Shown: positions 57,220 to 64,000 of the stretch, in pieces
How positions within the stretch are numbered: position 1 is the stretch's first letter
Layout of the letters: each line of letters begins with the position of its first letter
Source: DATJHM01 sp963777355
GTDB lineage: Bacteria; Chloroflexota; Ktedonobacteria; Ktedonobacterales; Ktedonobacteraceae
Direction: 5' to 3'
Assembly (NCBI GenBank): GCA_963777355.1
Contig: CAVZQK010000001.1
Coordinates: 1-64,000 of the forward strand
Length of the DNA stretch: 64,000 nt
Program-made: the position numbers and the translations under genes
Notes under the pieces: generated by a model
Database searches by the model: none
Told to the model about the DNA's origin: nothing
What the model saw: only the letters and a program-made list of their open reading frames with translations

Positions 57220-58179
57220 ATGCCATTTGTCCCACAAATCGTATTCCACGGGCCAGCTCTGGAATTCGACTTCCCAACAATGCAGGTTGGGATCGCTGAA
57301 TATTCGGAAGGACCAACAGGTTGTACAATTTTTCTCTTTCCAGATCGTGCTGCCACGAGCATTGATATCCGAGACGGTGGTGCAGGAACCATCGGAGACT
57401 ATGAGCGCAATCATGCCATCTGTTTTGCTGGTGGCTCACTGGCAGGATTGGAGGTGGTCAGTGGAGTTACCGCCGCCCTGTGGGAACAGTGGGGACATCC
57501 AATTGGTCAGTATGCTGTTGGCTGTGGAGCGATTATCAATGATTATCGTCGCCGCAAGAATGCTGTCTACCCTGATTATGCACTTGGCCAGGCTGCCGTG
57601 CACGCCGCTCGCACGGGCTATTTCCCATTGGGAGCACATGGAGCTGGACGATTAGCAAACTGCGGCGGTCTTTTTGGCATTGAGCGAGGTGAGCCATCTG
57701 GACAGGGTGGAGCTTTTCGGCAGGTTGGGCCAACGAAAGTAGCCGTGTTTACCGTTGTGAATGCCTTTGGCGTGATCTTAGACCGTAGCGGACAGGTCGT
57801 TCGCGGCAACTGTGATCCTCAGACAGGAAGCCGGCGTCATCCTCTGGAAGAAATGGAAGAATGCTTAGTACGGAATGAACCGATCCTCTCTCCTTTTGGG
57901 AACACCACACTGACCCTGGTTGTGACGAATCAGTGCCTTTCTCCATTTGCCCTTCGCCATCTTGGTCACCAGATCCATACCGCGATGGGCCGTGCCATCT
58001 ATCCCTTTCACACAGCGCAAGATGGAGATGTCCTCTATGCAGTGACAACGAATGAAGTCGAGAATCCCGCCCTGGGTGGCATCGCTTTAGGCCTCCTCGC
58101 CTCTGAACTTGCCTGGGACGCAGTATTGGCAAGCGCCCCTGGACCGAGCGAAGAGACAAATAGCGTTATACAACTTTGA
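57220..58179 (+). CDS. P1 family (DmpA-like) peptidase, S58
   Basis: 319 residues. FAGGSLAGLEVVSGVTAALW near 70, the IIND... segment and the GNTTLTLVVTNQ motif near 225 fit the DmpA/P1 self-cleaving family, in which the Ser/Thr after the Asn-rich site becomes the N-terminal nucleophile. Thr in NTTLTLV is the candidate. Members are aminopeptidases or amidases acting on small D- or beta-amino peptides. AAAGGG precedes the ATG. No signal peptide. Confidence 0.82.
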   Translation: MPFVPQIVFHGPALEFDFPTMQVGIAEYSEGPTGCTIFLFPDRAATSIDIRDGGAGTIGDYERNHAICFAGGSLAGLEVVSGVTAALWEQWGHPIGQYAVGCGAIINDYRRRKNAVYPDYALGQAAVHAARTGYFPLGAHGAGRLANCGGLFGIERGEPSGQGGAFRQVGPTKVAVFTVVNAFGVILDRSGQVVRGNCDPQTGSRRHPLEEMEECLVRNEPILSPFGNTTLTLVVTNQCLSPFALRHLGHQIHTAMGRAIYPFHTAQDGDVLYAVTTNEVENPALGGIALGLLASELAWDAVLASAPGPSEETNSVIQL

Positions 58180-58837
58180 GCACCCGAAACCTGAGCAAGT
58201 TAAGCCCTGAACTTACTCAAGAAACATACTTTTCCCTGTACCAAACTGCCAACGTAGTACGCAGAAGCAAAAGAAATACTAGTTACAATCCGCTAAAGAA
58301 ATCCCGCTCTCTGCCGATAGTGAAGAGTAAGAAACTCTTTTGCCATCTTGCCAGCACTCAAAACACATCCCTTTCAGCTTTCTTCGTGCAATCTGGAAGT
58401 GAGCATTCGTTCCATTCCATACGCGTTTCTGCATAGAGCTGATAAAGCTGTAACGTTTCTGTATAGAGATGGCAAAACACAATGTAGCGTTTATGCAGGC
58501 TTAAATCTAGTTCACAGGCGGCTCGTGTAGCGTTTGCATAGTTGTAGGGAAGATTTCTGTTGACAAGTCCTGTGTTTTTCTCTTTCATAAACGCCAACGG
58601 CATTAATCTTTTGCGAGAGAGAGACGTTTGCAGAACGCTTTTGTATCATATTCAGCAGAAAGATGTAGGGTTTGCTCACAAGAACGTGTAGGGTTAAACT
58701 GGCTTGCTAGGCTGCTTGTGCATACTTTGTAGGCTATGTAGGGTTAAACTGGCTTGCTTCATTTTTACTTTGCAAGACTAACTCTTGGGAATTCAATTGT
58801 AATTTGGAGGGAGATATGCTTATCACTACCCGCTTGT
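58180..58837. other. 658-bp intergenic region with direct repeats
   Basis: No supported gene. Two identical 22-bp copies of TGTAGGGTTAAACTGGCTTGCT lie at 58687-58708 and 58737-58758 (50-bp period), with a shorter relative near 58664. The sequence before them is low in coding potential on both strands. Confidence 0.6.
58687..58758. repeat. 22-bp direct repeat pair, 50-bp period
   Basis: TGTAGGGTTAAACTGGCTTG followed by CT occurs at 58687-58708 and 58737-58758. A partial copy (TGTAGGGTTTGCT) is near 58664. Spacing of nearly five helical turns would place them on the same face of DNA. Confidence 0.85.
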
Positions 58838-59990
58838 TCATTTCCGCTGTCTCCATAGTAAGCGCAGAATGATAAGCAGCCCGCCGAGCGCAAGTAAAAA
58901 GATCGTAACCAAAAGGAGAAGCAGACCATTCTGCCAGGGTGAACCTGCCTGACCTGTTTTTCCTATCTGGTCAGTGGACGCAAGGGCTGGTGGAGGATAG
59001 ACGCCTGTAATTAGAAAGTGAGGACTGCCACCAGTCATATAGCTCTGCATACGTTGCCGACCAGGGAGGTCGAGCATGATGATCTGTCCATTCTGCAAGG
59101 CAACAAAGCCTAGTTGACCGTCGCTGGTAATTGCCACCGCCACCGGGACTCCTTCTACTGGAAAGACCCGCAGAAGTGGATTGGGCAATTGCCCGTTCTG
59201 CATCGCTTTTATAGGCAACGACATCAACCCGCCGATGCTGTACATCAGGGACATAGACCTCATGCGTTGTTTCGTCGAAGTCCATCGATCCAAACATCCC
59301 ATGTAACAATGGCGCTGTCACCTGGTTTTTGTTTAAATCGATTACGACAAGGCTTCCCTGCTGGGTTGTAACATAGATCTTGAAGTCAGCCGGTGGTGCA
59401 CTGATATGGCGGGGTCCTGCGGCAATAGGATACGACGCGAGCTGTTGCCCATCTGGATCAAAAATCAAAACTTGATTCGCTGTGGCAATACAAAGTTGAT
59501 ACAGGCCAGTATGGGTCGGAAAAACACCGCCATCCAGCGCTGTTGTTAAACCATAGATAGGACCAGAGACTGCAATCGTACGAAGCAATTTACACGTATT
59601 CGGATCAAATGCTCTCACGTGTGAATCGCCGTTCCCGGCCACAAAAAAAGCATCTTCCTGCGTCGAGAGTATCAGCAGAGATGGCTGACCCGGTACATGG
59701 ACCTGGCAACGAATTTTTCCTGTGCTAGCATTTAATACCAGAGCGCGATTCTGCTCCGGTTGTGCGATGAAAAGCGTGCTTCCATCCGAGCTAAGTTGAG
59801 TCATCGCGGGGGCACTATCCAGGTGTAGCGTACGCGCAATTCGTTGTTGCGCAACATCAATAACGCTAATACCCGGACCCCCGCCTGCTACATAAACAAG
59901 GTTAGGTGCCCCACCATCCGCATATGCTATGGGTTGGTTGAGAAGAAGGCAGAAGGTGAAAATGACAGAGATCGCTATTTTATAGTTCAT
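58838..59990 (-). CDS. Secreted/anchored YVTN-type beta-propeller, one frameshift
   Basis: The expected product is about 384 residues. The Met at 59990 starts a signal peptide (MNYKIAISVIFTFCLLLNQP). Repeats of VYVAGGGPGISVIDVAQQ type mark a YVTN/NHL beta-propeller. The C-terminus has a strong membrane helix (LLLLLVTIFLLALGGLLIIL) and a basic tail, so the propeller is displayed outside on a C-terminal anchor. The frame breaks at the TTTT of 59207-59210, where TTT would restore it. Homopolymer error is likely. Confidence 0.8.
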
Positions 59991-60302
59991 AGAAGCGGCA
60001 TGTTCCCCTCCTGCAAATAAATTTAGGAACGTATGTGCTTTTTGACTTGAGACTAGTATAGCATATCCCGTCAGGCTCATCTTGCCCGTGTTTTACCGGA
60101 GTAGCAGCGCTAATCATAGGCCTGGAAATAAACCATTTTGTGAATTTGTTGCTATGATTGAAAGCGGAAGCAGAATCTATGCCAGGAGATATTGTAAAAA
60201 AACTCTGGTTCTGCTAAATTAGAAGATGATAAAAGGAATACATGCTGCAAAAGCTCGTGATATGCTTACAGCATCGCAATATTTGTGTAGGGAGGATACT
60301 GT
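59991..60302. other. 312-bp intergenic region between propeller and htpG
   Basis: Divergent promoters are expected. No CIRCE or other heat-shock operator could be recognised before htpG. Confidence 0.45.
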
Positions 60303-62183
60303 ATGACGACAGAAGCACATAAGGAAACATTGGGATTTCAGGCAGAGGTTACCCAACTGCTTGATCTGATGATTCATTCTTTGTACAGCAATAAAGAGAT
60401 TTTCCTTCGTGAATTGATTTCCAATGCCTCAGATGCGATTGATCGTCTACGTTTTGATATGCTCTCGGATGAGACACTTCATGAAGAAGACGTTGAACCG
60501 CTCATTCGTGTCTCTTTTGACAAGGAAGCACGCACGATCACAATCTCTGATAACGGTATTGGCATGAATAGGGCCGAGGTTGTTGAACACATCGGCACGA
60601 TTGCAAAATCTGGTACGCGCGAGTTTTTCAGGCGCTCACCGGCGATCAGCAAAAAGATGCGAATTTGATTGGACAGTTTGGTGTAGGCTTCTATTCATCC
60701 TTTGTTGTGTCAAAGAAAGTTACTTTGACCACACGCCGTGCTGGCCTGAGTCCCGCTCAAGGCGTGCTCTGGGAATCCGAGGGCAAAGGCGAGTATACTT
60801 TAGAGTCTGTAGTGAAAGCCGAACGCGGTACGGAAATTGTCTTCCATTTGCGCGATGATGAGGACGATCTCCTTGATGGATATCGCCTACGTTCCATTAT
60901 CCGCAAATATTCCGATCATATCGTTGTCCCGATTATGATGCCCTCAGATGATAAAGAAAAGCCCGGCGATGAACAGGTAAACCGCGCCTCCGCTCTCTGG
61001 ACTCGCCCGAAAAGTGCCATTACCGAAGAGGAATATAACGAGTTTCTATAAGCATATTGCTCATGATTTCACCGATCCGCTAGCTTATGTGCATAGCCGT
61101 ATGGAAGGTGCCTATGAGTATACCCTTCTGCTCTTTATTCCTTCACGTGCCCCTTTTGATCTCTGGTCTCGTGAACGCCATAGCGGCGTGAAACTCTATG
61201 TGCGTCGTATCTTTATTATGGATGATACCGACAAGTTAATGCCAAATTACTTGCGCTTCGTACGCGGTATCGTCGATTCAAGCGATCTGCCTCTCAATGT
61301 CTCTCGCGAATTGCTTCAACATAATCGCATGATTGATACTATTCGCTCAAATGGCGTTAAAAAGGTTCTCGGTCTGCTGTCCGACCTGGTGAAGAATACC
61401 CCTGAGAAGTACGAGACGTTCTGGAAAGAGTTTGGTCGCGTCCTCAAAGAGGGCCTGGCTGAAGATCCAACCAATAGTGAAGCGATTGCCAAACTCTTAC
61501 GTTTTGCCTCGACAGCCTCCACTGGTGAGAAGCAAGATATCTCTCTGGAGACCTACGTTGCACGTATGAAGGAAGGTCAGGATAAGATCTACTTCCTGGT
61601 TGCTGAAACCTATGCTGCTGCTAAGGATAGCCCTCTTCTGGAGATCTTTAAAAAGAAGGGCATTGAAGTTCTGCTTCTCTCCGATCCGGTAGACTATCTG
61701 CTCGGAAATGAGCTACACGAGTTTAATGGCGTTCAGCTTCAATCAATCTCGAAAGGTTCGATTGATCTGAGCAAACTGGAGGATGAGCAGGAGAAAGAGG
61801 ATCAGCAGAAGAGTGCCGACGATATGAAGGATCTGCTGGATCGCCTCAAAGATACGCTCAATGAACGGGTCAAAGAGGTTCGTGTAACGACGCGCCTGAC
61901 CACTTCGCCGGTCTGCCTGGTGGTAGATGAATACGATATCGACCCCAGCTTGCAGCGCCTACTGAAAGCTTCCGGCCAGCCCGTCCCAACCACTAAGCCA
62001 ATCCTGGAGATCAATCCACATCATCCCATCATTCTGAAACTGAAGAACGAGCAGGATGAGAAACGCTTTAGCGATTGGGCCTACGTCCTTTTAGATCAGT
62101 CTGTTTTGAGTATCGGTGAGCAGCTCGACGATCCCATTCACTTTGTCTCGCGCCTCAATGATCTGCTTGCGCAACTTGGTTAA
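60303..62183 (+). CDS. htpG: HSP90-family chaperone HtpG, two frameshifts
   Basis: The expected product is about 626 residues, normal for HtpG. The N-terminal ATPase has FLRELISNASDAIDRLRF, ISDNGIGM and GQFGVGFYSSF; middle and C-terminal domains follow in order (KLYVRRIFIMDD, SSDLPLNVSRELLQHN). Two single-base defects split it: a G lacking in CAGGCGCTC near 60631 and an extra T in the TTT at 61043-61045. A conserved single-copy chaperone with two such lesions is better explained by consensus errors than by gene loss. A good terminator follows. Confidence 0.92.
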
Positions 62184-62207
62184 TTGTTCTTTGTAGTTTC
62201 TTTGACG

Positions 62208-62248
62208 AAAAGAGGCATGTTTCTTCTCATAGAAACTGCCTCTTTTTT
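62208..62248 (+). terminator. Terminator after htpG
   Basis: AAAAGAGGCA-GTTTC pairs with GAAACTGCCTCTTTT with one bulged base, followed by a T run. Confidence 0.93.
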
Positions 62249-62785
62249 ACCCTAGAGCCTGGATAGAGAGAATACTATTCAATAATTGTCTGATAGTATC
62301 TGACTTGCGTTTTTGTTGTCTTGTGGGGCAAGAGGTTGAGGTGTGAGTAGGACGTCCCCAAATTCTGCGATGTGTCTTCCATATTTCTGTCTACGGAGGT
62401 CTTAAGCTGCAATGCGTATTGCCTGTTCTTATCGCGCTCTGCATTGAGAATCCCGTCAGAAAATCCCTCGGCGACTTCTTCTTACCAGTATAGTATAAGT
62501 AGGAAAACAAAAGCAAGAACAAGCGCCTACAGCGTATATGGAAGAAGTCCCTTTATTTAATTCACCAAATACCATGAATATGTCAAGCGTATGTCCTGAC
62601 AAAATAACGACATGGTAGCCGAGGTAGTGTGTTTTCGTGCGATCTTCGCTTGTACTCGTTGAGTGTTGGAGGCGCATAAGAAAGGGATAAGGATTATGTC
62701 TCATTACGATGACTAAATCAGCTTATCAGAAGTCGGCAAGCGTATTGCCGGCTCAAGTAGATAGAAACGTTTGCTAGAGAGAAAC
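62249..62785. other. 537-bp region with no gene, ending at an orphan terminator
   Basis: No coding sequence is supported. A 6-7-bp hairpin (CGGCAA...TTGCCG, about 62735-62752) is followed by the terminator at 62786-62827 although no gene ends nearby on this strand. A small RNA or long leader could lie here. Confidence 0.45.
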
Positions 62786-62827
62786 TAGGGAAGACATAAA
62801 TTAAAAAAGTCTTCTCTAGTTTTTTGT
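62786..62827 (+). terminator. Orphan terminator upstream of the cytidylate-kinase-like gene
   Basis: ACTAGGGAAGAC (62786-62797) pairs with GTCTTCTCTAGT (62811-62822) with one wobble, followed by a run of six T. It lies 106 bases before the next start and 600 bases after htpG. Confidence 0.85.
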
Positions 62828-62932
62828 CGTTTTTTGCTGCTAGTTCGAGAGCCGAGTATCTGTCTTCTTAGCATCATATAATTTCGTAATAGAGAGAGTT
62901 GCGATAAAAAGAAAATGCTGAGGAGGTCAAGT

Positions 62933-63694
62933 ATGCAAATACAAAATGAGGACAGTGTCCGGATGTGTGCTGTCACGATCTCACGTGAGTATGGAAGTGG
63001 CGGTGGGGAAATTGCGCATCGTCTGGCGGAACGCCTGGGCTGGCATCTTGTAGACCATGAAATTGTTGTGCGTACGGCTCGCGAGTTGAACATCAGTGAG
63101 GCGGAGGCTGAGGATTGGGATGAAACCTCGCAAGGGGTAGTTGGGCAGCTTTTAAGTAGTATGCGCCTGCTCTATCCTGCAACCTTTTCTATGCCGCTTG
63201 ATATGCCTGTAGAGACAGATGCTCAGAGCTATAATGAGGCTTTGGAGCATGTTGTGCAAGCCGCCGTAAAGACAGGTCATATGGTGATTGTTGGTCGCGG
63301 TTCTCAGGTTCTCCTGGGAGATAGACGCGATGTCCTTCATGTGCGTATTGTCTCCTCTCTTGAAAAGCGTATTGCCTATGTTATGCAGCGTGAAGGCCTT
63401 TCGCGCAACGAGGCTCAAACGCGTATTCGTATGAAAGACTCTGATCGCGCACGTTACTTGCAAAACCAGCATCATCAGCAGCCGGAAGATGCCCATTTAT
63501 ATGATCTGGTCGTGAATAGCAGTGTATTAGATCTTGATTCTATTGTTACTATGATCCAGTTTGCACTGCAACAAAAAGCTACACGCCTGGATCTCCTCGA
63601 TGAAGCCCTGGGCCCTGGTGCTGGCCAGGTTCGCTATGCTGGGCATCCTGGTGATATTCGACCTCCTGCATCGGATGAGAGTATACCCCATTAG
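62933..63694 (+). CDS. Cytidylate-kinase-like P-loop protein
   Basis: 253 residues from ATG 62933 (GAGGAGGT six bases upstream). VTISREYGSGGGEIAHRLAE holds the P-loop-like segment of the cytidylate-kinase-like family (AAA_26), followed by LGWHLVDHEIV and the VGRGSQVLL and RYLQNQHHQQPEDAHLYDLV segments. These proteins are distinct from the canonical Cmk and their substrate is mostly unknown. A Pro-rich tail follows. The upstream orphan terminator could act as an attenuator for it. Confidence 0.85.
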   Translation: MQIQNEDSVRMCAVTISREYGSGGGEIAHRLAERLGWHLVDHEIVVRTARELNISEAEAEDWDETSQGVVGQLLSSMRLLYPATFSMPLDMPVETDAQSYNEALEHVVQAAVKTGHMVIVGRGSQVLLGDRRDVLHVRIVSSLEKRIAYVMQREGLSRNEAQTRIRMKDSDRARYLQNQHHQQPEDAHLYDLVVNSSVLDLDSIVTMIQFALQQKATRLDLLDEALGPGAGQVRYAGHPGDIRPPASDESIPH

Positions 63695-63876
63695 GTTATA
63701 AGGCAAAACCAGAAATGTGCGAGGATATGGGGAGATAAGAATCTCCCTGCCTATTTACGCGCTTTTTGTAACATCCATTACGCCTGTGCACAGAAATTTT
63801 GCCTTTAGCTTCTTGAGCTGATTATAATACACGCATATACACCCCCAGGGGTCGTTCACTCCGGATGAGATTATGA

Positions 63877-63908
63877 GGAACAATCTTCCTGAAAATAGGG
63901 ATTGTTCA
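63877..63908. promoter_or_regulatory. Leader hairpin upstream of the last gene
   Basis: GAACAATC (63878-63885) pairs with GATTGTTC (63901-63908) around a 15-base loop, 45 bases before the last start codon. It may be a small regulatory leader or terminator-like stem; no riboswitch class is recognised. Confidence 0.4.
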
Positions 63909-63952
63909 TCTCGTTTTGGGTCCGGGCGTTTTCTCCATTGGAGTATGCATTA

Positions 63953-64000
63953 TGTCTATACCTGCTGCCCGTGTTTCCACGTTTGGCACAACCATTTTTA
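63953..64000 (+). CDS. Start of a probable PLP-dependent aminotransferase (partial)
   Basis: Only 16 codons are in the window, ATG 63953 with GGAG eight bases upstream. MSIPAARVSTFGTTIF resembles the N-terminal end of class I/II aminotransferases, where FGTTIF is followed by a substrate-contacting helix. Too little is present to be sure. Confidence 0.45.

Noticed and set aside
1..64000. CRISPR arrays, rRNA and tRNA genes
   Set aside because: No regularly spaced repeat array was found; the direct repeats are only two copies each. No T-loop/anticodon pattern or rRNA-like conserved stretch was seen.

Overview
The window looks like a chromosomal segment of a large-genome, spore- or mycelium-type Chloroflexota, most likely class Ktedonobacteria. 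This is inferred from the gene mix: a prodomain-poor sedolisin, a very large LuxR regulator with an NB-ARC-type ATPase, paired DUF4870 proteins, a SigJ-like ECF sigma factor with a deazaflavin-type partner, zinc-ribbon/SPFH genes and roughly even base composition. No rRNA, tRNA or CRISPR array was seen, so the placement stays tentative.

The dominant structure is a giant inverted repeat. Positions 1-14780 are the reverse complement of about 14841-29633, separated by a 60-bp unique spacer (14781-14840). The left arm is still matching at position 1, so its outer end lies outside the window. Each arm carries, from the outside in: a zinc-ribbon protein, a CxxC/TPR-like protein, an aquaporin, a divergent pyruvate dehydrogenase operon (pdhA-pdhB-pdhC), a HicB-like antitoxin, a nitroreductase, a receiver-only response regulator, a peroxiredoxin-TetR operon with a strong operator, a DUF4870 protein, an aldose epimerase and a zinc-ribbon dynamin-like protein with a degenerate GTPase site. 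The arms differ mostly by substitutions in the inner half. The outer left arm (1-7300) is full of single-base indels that break nearly every gene, while the right arm is mostly intact. The spacer cuts the 3' end of the dynamin-like gene, and the two copies are damaged differently. This can be a real, decaying inverted duplication or an assembly/fold-back artefact; spanning long reads would decide.

From 26.5 to 31.7 kb the right arm runs into single-copy DNA as a co-directional cluster: aquaporin, CxxC protein, zinc-ribbon/SHOCT-like protein and SPFH/band-7 protein with a C-terminal SHOCT-like segment. From 31.9 to 36.9 kb lie secreted and accessory proteins: a sedolisin, a Cys-rich Tat-exported protein, a Kelch propeller and a LysE exporter. 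From 37 to 44 kb is a regulatory and methyltransferase region: a LuxR-type regulator, a methyltransferase, a tandem-HTH/TPR regulator, a small helical protein and a second, degenerate methyltransferase. From 44.2 to 47.1 kb a beta-lactamase-type serine hydrolase sits between two inverted hairpin-plus-37-bp repeats, followed by an MFS transporter in GC-richer DNA. From 47.8 to 64 kb come a histidine kinase, a DUF4870 paralogue, a relic NRPS adenylation domain, an acyl-CoA synthetase, a WD40 protein, a deazaflavin-type oxidoreductase with a SigJ-like sigma factor, an amidohydrolase, a P1 peptidase, a surface beta-propeller, htpG, a cytidylate-kinase-like protein and the first codons of a probable aminotransferase.

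Several single-copy conserved genes (htpG twice, the HTH/TPR regulator, the deazaflavin enzyme, the beta-propeller) have one-base frameshifts, some in homopolymers. So part of the indel load is probably sequencing noise, and any claim of gene decay has to be judged against that baseline.
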